Shown: positions 31,254 to 39,336 of the stretch, piece by piece | How positions within the stretch are numbered: the first letter of the stretch is position 1 | Layout of the letters: every line of letters begins with the position of its first letter | Source: Oerskovia paurometabola | GTDB lineage: Bacteria > Actinomycetota > Actinomycetes > Actinomycetales > Cellulomonadaceae | Assembly (NCBI RefSeq): GCF_016907365.1 | Contig: NZ_JAFBBV010000001.1 | Location: forward strand, 4,154,001-4,218,000 | Length of the DNA: 64,000 nucleotides | Reading direction: 5' to 3' | Notes under the pieces: generated by a model | Told to the model about the DNA's origin: nothing | The model's input: the letters and a program-made list of their open reading frames with translations, nothing else | The model's database searches: none | Made by a program: the position numbers and the translations under genes

Positions 31254-32093
31254 GTGACCACTCCTCCCGGCACTCCCCCCGAGACCGGCAAGCGCTCGCG
31301 CTGGGCCCCGACGACGGCCGACCACCCCGAGACCCGGCGCCGCATCGGTGCCGAGATCTGGATCCTGCTGGGACTGAGCCTCGGCCGGTCGGGCGTGTAC
31401 GCGATCGTCAACATCGTCGCGCGCCTGACCGAGGGCACCCCGCTCGCCGAGCAGAGCACGAGCCTCAACAACTCCCAGTCACCCCGCCCGTACCTCGACC
31501 TGACCTATCAGATCCTCAGCATCGGCTTCGCGCTCATCCCGGTCGCGCTCGCGCTCTACCTGCTCTCGGCGCGCGGCCGGTCGGTCACCCGGGCCATCGG
31601 GCTCGACGGCAGCCGCCCCTGGCGCGACACCGGGTGGGGGTTCGCGCTCGCCGCGGTCATCGGCATCCCGGGCCTGGGGCTGTACGTGGTGGGGCGGGCC
31701 CTGGGGATCACGGTCGAGGTCAACCCCGCCAACCTCGCCGACTACTGGTGGACCGTGCCGATCCTGATCCTCGCGGCCCTCCAGAACGGCCTGCTCGAGG
31801 AGGTCATCGCGGTCTCCTACCTGTTCGAGCGCACCAAGGACCTGGGCTGGGGGCGCGTGAAGTTCGTCGTGTGGAGCTCGCTGCTGCGCGGCTCGTACCA
31901 CCTGTACCAGGGCATCGGCCCGTTCGTCGGGAACGTGGTCATGGGTGTCGTGTTCTCGTGGTTCTACACCAGCAGATGGGGGCGAAACCGCGTCGTGCCG
32001 CTCGTGATCGCCCACACGATCCTCGACGTGGTCGCGTTCGTGGGCTACGCCCTGCTTCCGCGCGAGTGGCTCGAGGCACTGGGCGTCGGCTAG
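31254..32093 (+). CDS. CPBP family intramembrane metalloprotease
   Basis: A 279-residue integral membrane protein with about seven helices and the three CPBP (Abi/CAAX-protease-like) motifs: EEVIAVSYLFERT (Glu-Glu), SLLRGSYHLYQG (the His of motif 2) and PLVIAHTILDVVAF (motif 3 His/Asp). Such enzymes are membrane-embedded glutamate-type proteases related to Rce1; in bacteria some mature bacteriocins or confer self-immunity. GTG at 31254 is supported by the -10 box seven bases upstream. No bacteriocin precursor is visible nearby, so the substrate is unknown. It ends at a convergent palindrome. Confidence 0.87.
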   Translation: MTTPPGTPPETGKRSRWAPTTADHPETRRRIGAEIWILLGLSLGRSGVYAIVNIVARLTEGTPLAEQSTSLNNSQSPRPYLDLTYQILSIGFALIPVALALYLLSARGRSVTRAIGLDGSRPWRDTGWGFALAAVIGIPGLGLYVVGRALGITVEVNPANLADYWWTVPILILAALQNGLLEEVIAVSYLFERTKDLGWGRVKFVVWSSLLRGSYHLYQGIGPFVGNVVMGVVFSWFYTSRWGRNRVVPLVIAHTILDVVAFVGYALLPREWLEALGVG

Positions 32094-32116
32094 CCGAAAC
32101 TCAGTTGCCGCGGCAC

Positions 32117-32181
32117 GCCGCTGAGTGCGGAGCAGCTGTCGTCAGAACCGCCGTTCGACAGCAACTGCTCCGCACTCGGCG
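32117..32181. repeat. GCCGA-family palindrome between convergent CPBP and ABC importer genes
   Basis: The left arm GCCGCTGAGTGCGGAGCAG, then CTGTCG, pairs with CGACAG, then CAACTGCTCCGCACTCGGC, with small bulges, around a 15-base loop. A partial direct copy, GCCGAAACTCAGTTGCC, begins at 32093. It fits a bidirectional terminator. Confidence 0.7.
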
Positions 32182-32198
32182 GACGGGCGCGAGGACCG

Positions 32199-33953
32199 TC
32201 AGGCGCGCAGCGCCGCCAGCTCCTCCCGGCGCGCGGCCTGGAGCACCGGGTCCGGCACGGGCAGCGACGCCAGGAGCTGCTTGGTGTACGTGTGATGCGG
32301 GGCCCCCAGCACCTCGGCCGACGTGCCCTCCTCCACGAGCCGGCCCCGGTAGAGCACCGCGATCCGGTCGGCGAGCAGGTCCACGACCGCGAGGTCGTGA
32401 CTGATGAACAGGCACGCGAACCCCAGCTCGCGCTGGAGCTCGGCGAAGAGGTCGAGCACGCGCGCCTGGACCGACACGTCGAGCGCCGACGTGGGCTCGT
32501 CCGCGACCAAGAGCTCGGGGTCGAGCGCGAGCGCCCGGGCCAGGCTCGCGCGCTGGCGCTGCCCGCCGCTCAGCTCGTGCGGGTACCGGTCGCCGTACGA
32601 GCGCGGGAGCTGGACCGACTCGAGCAGCTCGTCGACCCGTCCGCGCGCGTCGCGCGCGTCCCCCGCCCGCCCGTGCACCACGAGCGGCTCGGCCACGCAC
32701 TCGGCGATCGTGAGCAGCGGGTTGAAGCTCGACGCGGGGTCCTGGAAGACGAACCCGATGCGCGGCCGCACGGGTCGCACGTCGCGCTCGCGCGCACCCC
32801 GCATCTCGATGCCCAGCACCGACAGCGACCCGCCCGTCACGGGCGTGAGCCCGCCGATGGCCCGGCCGATGGTCGTCTTGCCCGAGCCCGACTCCCCCAC
32901 GAGTCCCAGCACCTCGCCGGGCCGGATCGACAGGTCCACGCCGTCGACGGCCACGAACGCGGGCTTGCGGAAGCGGCCCGGGTACTCGATCCGCAGCCCC
33001 TCGGCCACGACCACGGGCGCGCCCTCTGCCCAGCCGTCGGCGCGCGCCTCGACCCGTGCGGCCGCGTTGACCACGCCCCCGCCGACGCGGGGCACGGCCC
33101 CGAGCAGCGACCGCGTGTACTCGGCCTGGGGGTCCTCGAACAGCGACCGGACGTCCGCCTGCTCCACGACCTTGCCCTGGTACATCACGGCCACACGGTC
33201 CGCGAGGTCCGCGACGACGCCCATGTTGTGCGTGATGAGGACGATCGCGGTCCCGAACTCGTCGCGGCAGCGCCGCAGCAGGTCGAGGATCTCGGCCTGC
33301 ACGGTCACGTCGAGCGCGGTCGTCGGCTCGTCGGCGACGATCAGCCCGGGGTCGAGCGCGAGCGCCATCGCGATCACGACGCGCTGCTTCTGCCCGCCCG
33401 AGAACTGGTGCGGGTACTTGTCCACCGCCGTCTCGGGGTCGGGGATGCCGACCCGGCGCAGCACGTCGATCGCCTGCCTGCGCCCTTCCGCGCGTCGCAC
33501 GCGCCGGTGCGCGCGGAGCCCCTCGACGATCTGCCAGCCGACGGTGAAGACCGGGTTGAGCGCGGCCGACGGCTCCTGGAAGACCATCGCGACGTCCGTG
33601 CCGCGCACGGCCCGCAGCTGGGACCGGCTCAGCGCGACGACGTCGGACTCGCTCGACCCCGCCTTGTTCGCCAGCACGACGGCGCCCCTCGCCGTCGCGG
33701 TCTCCGGCAGCAGGCCGAGGATCGTCTTGGCGGTCACGGTCTTCCCGCTGCCGCTCTCGCCCACGACCGCGAGCACCTCGCCCGGGGCGACCTCGAGGTC
33801 CACCCCGTCGACCGCGAGGATCGGCCCGGCGTCGGTCGCGAACGAGACCGTGAGGTCCCGGACGGTGACGACCGCACCCGAGGTGCGTGACGTCGTCGGG
33901 CGTGAAGCCTGTGCCGGTGCCGACCCCGGCACCGCGTCCTGCTGCGCGCTCAC
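32199..33953 (-). CDS. Oligopeptide-type ABC importer, fused double ATPase (OppD-OppF fusion)
   Basis: A 584-residue protein with two complete nucleotide-binding domains. Domain 1 (about residues 28-275) has Walker A GESGSGKT, signature FSGGQKQRV and Walker B LIVADEPTTALD. Domain 2 (about 310-560) has GESGSGKT, LSGGQRQRASL and LLVADEPTSALD, with family-typical ends YTRSLLGAVP and YTKQLLASLPVPDP. It powers the peptide importer encoded by the three genes before it. GTG at 33953 overlaps the stop of the permease gene. Both ATP sites look catalytically intact. Confidence 0.93.
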   Translation of the reverse strand: MSAQQDAVPGSAPAQASRPTTSRTSGAVVTVRDLTVSFATDAGPILAVDGVDLEVAPGEVLAVVGESGSGKTVTAKTILGLLPETATARGAVVLANKAGSSESDVVALSRSQLRAVRGTDVAMVFQEPSAALNPVFTVGWQIVEGLRAHRRVRRAEGRRQAIDVLRRVGIPDPETAVDKYPHQFSGGQKQRVVIAMALALDPGLIVADEPTTALDVTVQAEILDLLRRCRDEFGTAIVLITHNMGVVADLADRVAVMYQGKVVEQADVRSLFEDPQAEYTRSLLGAVPRVGGGVVNAAARVEARADGWAEGAPVVVAEGLRIEYPGRFRKPAFVAVDGVDLSIRPGEVLGLVGESGSGKTTIGRAIGGLTPVTGGSLSVLGIEMRGARERDVRPVRPRIGFVFQDPASSFNPLLTIAECVAEPLVVHGRAGDARDARGRVDELLESVQLPRSYGDRYPHELSGGQRQRASLARALALDPELLVADEPTSALDVSVQARVLDLFAELQRELGFACLFISHDLAVVDLLADRIAVLYRGRLVEEGTSAEVLGAPHHTYTKQLLASLPVPDPVLQAARREELAALRA

Positions 33954-34999
33954 GGGCGCACCTCGATTCCCTCGTCGCCCAGCGTCCCCGAACCTTCCAG
34001 CCCGCCCAGCCCCGCGGGGCCCGCCGCGAGCGTGCCGCCCGGCACGACCGACGTCTCCGCGACCTCGCCCGCCCCGACGGCGGCCGCCCGGCGGCTGCGC
34101 AGCCGCGGGTCCGCCAGGTCGTTGAGGCTCTCGCCCACGAGCGTGATGCCCAGGACCGCGAGCACGATCGCGAGGCCCGGGAAGAGCGCGGTCCACCAGA
34201 TGCCGCTCGTGACGTCGGACAACGACTTGTTGAGGTCGTAGCCCCACTCGGCCGCGGCCGTCGGCTCGATGCCGAAGCCCAGGAACCCGAGCCCCGCGAG
34301 CGTGAGGATCGCCTCGGACGCGTTGAGCGTCACGATGAGCGGCAGCGTGCGCGTCGCGTTGCGCAGCACGTGCCGCCCCATGATCCGGCGGTGCGGCGTG
34401 CCGATGACGCGCGCCGAGTCGATGAACGCCTCGGCCTTGATCCGCACGGTCTCCGCCCGGATCACGCGGAAGTACTGCGGGATGAAGACCACGGTGATCG
34501 AGAACGCGGCCGCCAGGATGCCGCCCCACAGGTCCGACTGCCCGCCGCTGATGACGATCGCGAGCAGGATCGCGAGCAGCAGCGACGGGAACGCGTAGAC
34601 CGCGTCGCACACGACGACGAGCACGCGGTCGAGCCAGCCCCCGAAGTACCCCGAGACCAGGCCCAGCAGGACGCCGATCACGATCGACGCCGCGATCGCG
34701 ACCACGATCACGAGGGCCGCGGTGCGCGCTCCCCAGATGACGCGGGACAGGACGTCGTACCCGCCGACGGTCGTGCCGAGCAGGTGCTCGGCCGACGGCG
34801 GCTGCTGCGCCCCGAACAGCACGTCGCCGCTGCGGAGCTGGCTGAACCCGTACGGCGCGAGCCACGGGGCGGCCAGCGCCGTGAGCAGGAAGAGCGCCGT
34901 GATGACCAGGCCCGCGACGAGCATGCCGCGCTGGAGGCCCACGCTCTGACGGAGCTGGTGGACCACGGGCAGACGGCCCCAGGAGAGTCGGCGTGCCAT
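33950..34999 (-). CDS. Oligopeptide-type ABC importer permease (OppC/DppC-like)
   Basis: A 349-residue membrane protein with an N-terminal helix (LVAGLVITALFLLTALAAPWLAPYG), the OppC-type extracytoplasmic segment HLLGTTVGGYDVLSRVIWGAR, five further helices and the coupling EAA motif around EAFIDSARVIGTPHRRIMGRH. A 50-residue Gly/Ala-rich tail follows the last helix and is unusual for the family. ATG at 34999 lies one base after the stop of the OppB-like gene. It pairs with that permease to form the channel. Confidence 0.93.
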   Translation of the reverse strand: MARRLSWGRLPVVHQLRQSVGLQRGMLVAGLVITALFLLTALAAPWLAPYGFSQLRSGDVLFGAQQPPSAEHLLGTTVGGYDVLSRVIWGARTAALVIVVAIAASIVIGVLLGLVSGYFGGWLDRVLVVVCDAVYAFPSLLLAILLAIVISGGQSDLWGGILAAAFSITVVFIPQYFRVIRAETVRIKAEAFIDSARVIGTPHRRIMGRHVLRNATRTLPLIVTLNASEAILTLAGLGFLGFGIEPTAAAEWGYDLNKSLSDVTSGIWWTALFPGLAIVLAVLGITLVGESLNDLADPRLRSRRAAAVGAGEVAETSVVPGGTLAAGPAGLGGLEGSGTLGDEGIEVRP

Positions 35000-35000
35000 G

Positions 35001-36113
35001 TCAGTACCTCACCCTCGGGTCGATGAACGCCGCGAGGACGTCCACGAGGAAGTTCGTGACCGCGACGATCACGGCCAGCAGGACGACGATCCCCTGGACC
35101 GCGACGAAGTCCCGGGCCTGCAGGTACTGCGCGAGCATGAACCCGAGGCCCTTCCACTCGAACGTCGTCTCGGTCAGGACCGCCCCGGCCAGGAGCAGGG
35201 CGATCTGCATGCCCATGACCGTGATGATCGGGATGAGCGCGGGACGCCACGCGTGCGTGCGCACCAGCCGGCGCTCGGACACTCCGCGCGAGCGGGCCGC
35301 GTCGACGTAGTCGGTCGCGAGGGTCCCGATGACGTTGGTGCGCACGAGCCGCAGGAAGACCCCGGCGGTCAGCAGCCCCAGGGCCACGCCCGGCAGGACC
35401 GCGTGCATCAGCACGTCACCCAGGACCGCAGGGTCGCCCGTGCGGATCGCGTCGACGACGTAGAAGCCCGACGGGTCCGGCAGGGCCATCATCTGCAGCT
35501 CGGCCCCCGTGGACGCGCGCCCCGCGACGGGGAACCACCCGAGGCCCACCGAGAAGACGAGCTTGAGCAGGAGTCCCGCGAAGAACACTGGCGTCGCGTA
35601 GCAGAGGATCGCGAAGACGCGCAGGAACGCGTCGGGGATCCGGTCGCGGTGGTGCGCGGCGAGGAGCCCGAGGGGCACGCCGACCAGGAACGCGATGATC
35701 AGGGCGTAGACCGCGAGCTCGAGCGTCGCGGCGCCGTAGGTCGTCAGGACCTCGGACACCGGGCGGTTGTCGCTGATCGTGGTGCCGAAGTCGCCACGTA
35801 CGATCCCGCCCAGGTACTCGAGGTACTGGACGATGATCGGGCGGTCGTAGCCGGCCTCGTGGATGCGCTCGGCGAGCTGGTCGGCCCGCAGGCGCCCGCC
35901 GAGCGCGGCCGTGATGGGGTCGCCGGTCGAGCGCATGACGACGAACACGGTCGTCACGAGGATGAAGACGGTCGGGATGATGAGGAGGAACCGGACCAGG
36001 ACGTACCGTCCCAGCCCACCTCCTCCGGACGTCTTCTTCCGCGGGGGTGTGGAGCGGGAGGTCCCGGTGCCCGGCGGGTCGGCCGTGGTCACCTGGTCGG
36101 TCGTCGTGGTCAT
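35001..36113 (-). CDS. Oligopeptide-type ABC importer permease (OppB/DppB-like)
   Basis: A 370-residue permease. After a Thr/Pro/Lys-rich 30-residue start comes the OppB signature RYVLVRFLLIIPTVFILVTT, then six helices and the EAA loop in DYVDAARSRGVSERRLVRTH. ATG at 36113 is preceded only by a weak GGAC. The gap to the binding-protein gene holds a perfect hairpin, so expression is probably lower than that of the binding protein. Downstream genes follow with gaps or overlaps of four bases or fewer. Confidence 0.93.
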   Translation of the reverse strand: MTTTTDQVTTADPPGTGTSRSTPPRKKTSGGGGLGRYVLVRFLLIIPTVFILVTTVFVVMRSTGDPITAALGGRLRADQLAERIHEAGYDRPIIVQYLEYLGGIVRGDFGTTISDNRPVSEVLTTYGAATLELAVYALIIAFLVGVPLGLLAAHHRDRIPDAFLRVFAILCYATPVFFAGLLLKLVFSVGLGWFPVAGRASTGAELQMMALPDPSGFYVVDAIRTGDPAVLGDVLMHAVLPGVALGLLTAGVFLRLVRTNVIGTLATDYVDAARSRGVSERRLVRTHAWRPALIPIITVMGMQIALLLAGAVLTETTFEWKGLGFMLAQYLQARDFVAVQGIVVLLAVIVAVTNFLVDVLAAFIDPRVRY

Positions 36114-36207
36114 GTCGTCCGTTCGTCGTGGTCCGAGCCGCGCTGCTCGGTGGCCTGCGATGCTGCTGCGCGGGCTCGGGCGACCCGAGCCGGCTGGGCT
36201 CGGAGCG

Positions 36208-36242
36208 GTGGTCCGGCCGACGACGATCGTCGGCCGGACCAC
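36208..36242 (-). terminator. Perfect stem-loop between binding-protein and permease genes
   Basis: GTGGTCCGGCCGACGA and TCGTCGGCCGGACCAC form a 16-bp perfect stem with a 3-base loop, 18 bases after the binding-protein stop. Such stems commonly give differential expression in importer operons, by partial termination or by protecting the upstream mRNA end. Confidence 0.75.
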
Positions 36243-36259
36243 CCCGAGCGCCTGTGGGG

Positions 36260-37903
36260 TCAGCCCTTCGAGAGCGCTCCGTAGCGGAACTTGAAGGACG
36301 CGTCGAGCGTCTTCTCGGTCCCCTCGACACCGGTGCCCACGACCGCGACCTGCGCGCCCTGGAGGTAGGGGACGGTCGAGAGGTCCTCGGCGACCTTGCC
36401 CTGGATCTCCTCGATGAGAGCCGTGCGGGCTGCCGGGTCGGGCGTGGCGGCCTGCTGGAGGATCAGGTCGTTGACCTCCTGGTCGTGGTAGTGGTTCGCG
36501 AGGAAGTTCTCCTGGAGGAAGAACGGCGTGAGGTAGTTGTCGGCGTCGGAGTAGTCCGGGAACCAGCCGAGCTGGTACGCGGGGTAGACGTCGGCGGTGC
36601 GGTCCTTGGCGTACTGGACCCACTCGGTCGTCTGCAGGTTGACCGTGAACAGGCCGCTCTCCTCGAGCTGGTCCTTGATGAGCGCATACTCCTCACCCGA
36701 GGACGGGCCGTAGTGGTCGTTGCTGTACTGCAGGTCGAGCACGACGGGAACCGTGACCCCGGCGGCCTCGAGGGCTGCCTTGGCCTTGTCGGCGTCGGGT
36801 CCGCCCTGGCCGTCGCCGTAGAGCTCCTTGAGCGGCTCGACCGCTCCGGTCAGGCCTGCGGGGACGTACGAGTACAGCGGCGTGTAGGTGCCCTTGTAGA
36901 CCTGGCTCGCGATGGCCTCGCGGTCGATGAGGTCCGCGACGGCCTGGCGCACGGCGAGGGCCTTGGCGGGGTCTGCCCCCTCGGCCTTGGCGCCGTAGGG
37001 CTGGGAGTCGAAGTTGAACGTGATGTAGCGGATCTCGCCGCCGGGGCCGTCGACGACCTCGACCTTGTCGTTGCCCCGCAGGTCGTCGATGTCGGTCGCG
37101 GACAGGCTGCGGAAGGCGACGTCGATGTTGCCCTCCTGGATGTCCAGCTTCAGGTTCGACGCGTCGGCGTAGTACTTGGTGTTGACCTTGGCGGTCGCGG
37201 CCTTGCCGAGCACGCCCTGGTAGTCGGGGTTGGCCTCGTAGGAGATGAGGTTGTTGAAGTCGTACTTCGCGATCGAGTACTGACCGGCGAACGCCTTGCC
37301 CGAGACGATGTCGGCGTCGGGTGTCAGCGCGTCGGCCGCGAACACGTCCTCGTCGACGATGGGGCCGGCCGGGCTCGACAGGATCTGCGGGAAGACCTGG
37401 TCGTCGGGCGACTTGAGCGTGAAGACGACGGTCGTGTCGTCGGGCGCGGCGACGCTGTCCAGGTTGTAGAGCAGCGAGGCGGGGCCGTTCTCGTCGTTGA
37501 TCGCGACCTGACGGTCGAACGTGAACTTCACGTCGGAGGACGTGAGGTCGTTGCCGTTGGCGAACTTCAGGCCCGGCTTGAGCTTCACGGTGTACTCGGT
37601 GGGGCCGGTGAACTCGGCGGACTCGGCGATGTCCGGCTCGACGTCGGGGCTGCCGTAGGGGGTGTTCAGGAGGAACGGGAACACCTGGTTCATGACCGCG
37701 AAGGACCCGTTGTCGTAGGAGCCCGCGGGGTCGAGGGTCGTGACCTTGTCGGTCGTGCCGATGGTCAGCGCGCCGCCGGCGCTCGCGGCGCCGCCGCCGT
37801 CGTCGTCGTTCCCGCCGCTGCCGCCGCACGCCGTGAGCGTGAGCGTCACGACGGCGATGCCCGCCGTTGCGGCGAGGAGCCGCTTCCTGGAAACGGTCGT
37901 CAT
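36260..37903 (-). CDS. Peptide-type ABC importer substrate-binding lipoprotein (SBP_bac_5 family)
   Basis: A 547-residue precursor. The signal peptide ends in the lipobox TLTACGG (Cys26) and is followed by a Gly/Asp-rich spacer. The mature protein shows the family-5 solute-binding pattern: TTDKVTTLDPAGSYDNGSFA, VMNQVFPFLLNTP, YTVKLKPGLKFANGNDLTSS and ALAVRQAVADLIDREAI. It is anchored outside the membrane and delivers peptides (or another small organic ligand) to the permeases encoded downstream. ATG at 37903 starts the n-region TTVSRKRLLAA. The 284-bp upstream region carries a CRP-like site. Confidence 0.93.
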   Translation of the reverse strand: MTTVSRKRLLAATAGIAVVTLTLTACGGSGGNDDDGGGAASAGGALTIGTTDKVTTLDPAGSYDNGSFAVMNQVFPFLLNTPYGSPDVEPDIAESAEFTGPTEYTVKLKPGLKFANGNDLTSSDVKFTFDRQVAINDENGPASLLYNLDSVAAPDDTTVVFTLKSPDDQVFPQILSSPAGPIVDEDVFAADALTPDADIVSGKAFAGQYSIAKYDFNNLISYEANPDYQGVLGKAATAKVNTKYYADASNLKLDIQEGNIDVAFRSLSATDIDDLRGNDKVEVVDGPGGEIRYITFNFDSQPYGAKAEGADPAKALAVRQAVADLIDREAIASQVYKGTYTPLYSYVPAGLTGAVEPLKELYGDGQGGPDADKAKAALEAAGVTVPVVLDLQYSNDHYGPSSGEEYALIKDQLEESGLFTVNLQTTEWVQYAKDRTADVYPAYQLGWFPDYSDADNYLTPFFLQENFLANHYHDQEVNDLILQQAATPDPAARTALIEEIQGKVAEDLSTVPYLQGAQVAVVGTGVEGTEKTLDASFKFRYGALSKG

Positions 37904-38081
37904 CCGTCACACCTCTTCTTCGGGGTCGTCAGGTGGGTGCGCGGTGGCGCTCCCACGACCTGGCGCTGTGACCAAGGTGCGTGATGTCTAACACACCGTT
38001 GTTTCGGTCAAGCACCCCCGAAGGGCGAGATGGTGCGGTTCCGGTGATGTTGTTACCGGGTCGTAACCCCATGCTCCACAT

Positions 38082-38097
38082 GGTGAGACAGATCACA
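38082..38097 (-). promoter_or_regulatory. CRP/GlxR-like site upstream of the peptide importer operon
   Basis: GGTGAGACAGATCACA has the GTGA-N6-TCAC core of cAMP-receptor-protein family sites, about 180 bases before the binding-protein start. The rest of the 284-bp gap (37904-38187) shows several TTACC/GGTAA halves but no clear -35/-10 pair. Confidence 0.45.
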
Positions 38098-38187
38098 CGG
38101 GTGAAGTTACCCAGGAGTACGTTCCGGTGCGTCACGGCCGTTTCACGGTGCGACGCGTCGTGGTGGCAGCGCTGTCATCCCGGCCTC

Positions 38188-39111
38188 TCACCGAGGGGGC
38201 GTCCCCTGCCCGACGCCGGAGCCCGGCTCGCGCGGCCGGGTCACCTCGTCCGGGTCACCGGCGGGGAGCGGGTCACCGGCGGGGAGCGGGTCGCCGGCGA
38301 GGAGCGGGTCGCCGGTCGGCGCGTCGCCCGACCCGGCCACCTCGCCCGCGACGTCCCTGCCCGGGGCGAGGTCCGCCGTCGGGCCGGAGGGCGCCCCCGG
38401 GACCGGCGCGGGGGCCGCCGCCGCCTCCGCGACCACCGGGGCCGACGGCCCGGCCCCCAGGACCGACCCGCCCGTGACGACGACACCGGCCGCGACCGCC
38501 CGGGCACGCAGGTCGGCGAGCTCACGTGCGACCGAACGGACCCCGAAGCCCGAGACCACGTGGATCGCTCCCGCGACGAACGCGTACAACCCGAACACGA
38601 CGACCGTCAGGCTCAGGACGTCGCCCGCGTCCACCGGGCGCGTGACGAGCAGCAGGCCGAACAGCGCCGACACGATGCCGACCGTGAGCATCCACGGCCA
38701 CCCCAGGTCCCGGTTGCGCACCAGCCCCGCCGCCCCGACGACCGCCGTGATCCCCAGGACCAGGACCCACACGACCAGGACGTAGTAGAGCGCGGTCGCG
38801 CTGAGGTCGGGCCAGAACATGATCGCGACCCCGAAGAGCAGGTCCACGACCGCCTGCGCGAGCCACCACCGCCAGCCCACCTGCTTGCGGTGCGCCAGCC
38901 CCTGGGCCGCGACGAGGGCCGCGTCGGCGACGAGGAAGATCCCGAACACCCAGCGCAGCGTCTCGAGCGCCTCGAGCGGCTCGATCATGAGCAGCAGGCC
39001 CAGGACCACCAGGAGCACGCCGCGCACCACCGGGAGCCACCAGACGTTCTTGAACGCGTTGGGCGGCTCGTGCACGTCGCTGCCGCTCGCCCTGCCCCTG
39101 CTCTGCACCAC
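38188..39111 (-). CDS. HdeD/DUF308 family membrane protein with long C-terminal tail
   Basis: A membrane protein whose core (VVRGVLLVVLGLLLMIEPLEA, then GVAIMFWPDLSA and GLLLVTRPVDA) has the DUF308 repeat pattern and six helices, like the protein at 20895-21482. Unlike that protein it carries a 110-residue Ala/Pro/Gly-rich cytoplasmic tail ending in repeated GDPLPA units, encoded by 18-bp tandem repeats. The start is uncertain: GTG at 39111 or 39108 gives 307 or 306 residues, GTG at 39075 is a shorter option, and none has a good Shine-Dalgarno sequence. It diverges from the UPF0104 gene. Confidence 0.7.
   Translation of the reverse strand: MVQSRGRASGSDVHEPPNAFKNVWWLPVVRGVLLVVLGLLLMIEPLEALETLRWVFGIFLVADAALVAAQGLAHRKQVGWRWWLAQAVVDLLFGVAIMFWPDLSATALYYVLVVWVLVLGITAVVGAAGLVRNRDLGWPWMLTVGIVSALFGLLLVTRPVDAGDVLSLTVVVFGLYAFVAGAIHVVSGFGVRSVARELADLRARAVAAGVVVTGGSVLGAGPSAPVVAEAAAAPAPVPGAPSGPTADLAPGRDVAGEVAGSGDAPTGDPLLAGDPLPAGDPLPAGDPDEVTRPREPGSGVGQGTPPR
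38252..38320. repeat. 18-bp tandem repeats in the HdeD-like tail
   Basis: Three and a half units of the type GGGTCACCGGCGGGGAGC at 38252, 38270, 38288 and 38306 encode GDPLPA hexapeptides at the cytoplasmic C-terminus. Confidence 0.85.
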
Positions 39112-39323
39112 GGGCCCACCACCGTTCGCGTCGTGCGCCCGAGCACCTGGTCGTGGACGTCCGCGACCCTCGTCGTCGCAGGTCAGGTGGGAGCGCTGCC
39201 TGCGTTCATCGTGCTGGACGTTGGTCACACTCGCGCGCCGAAGCACCCGGAACACCGGGGCCAAACGGGCAAATCACCCGACCGAAAGTGGCGTAATACC
39301 GCGCCTCCCGGGACCCTCAGCCC

Positions 39324-39329
39324 TAGACT
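39324..39329 (+). promoter_or_regulatory. -10 box of a leaderless UPF0104 gene
   Basis: TAGACT ends seven bases before the ATG at 39337, with no Shine-Dalgarno sequence, implying transcription from about the start codon. Confidence 0.55.
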
Positions 39330-39336
39330 CGCAAGC

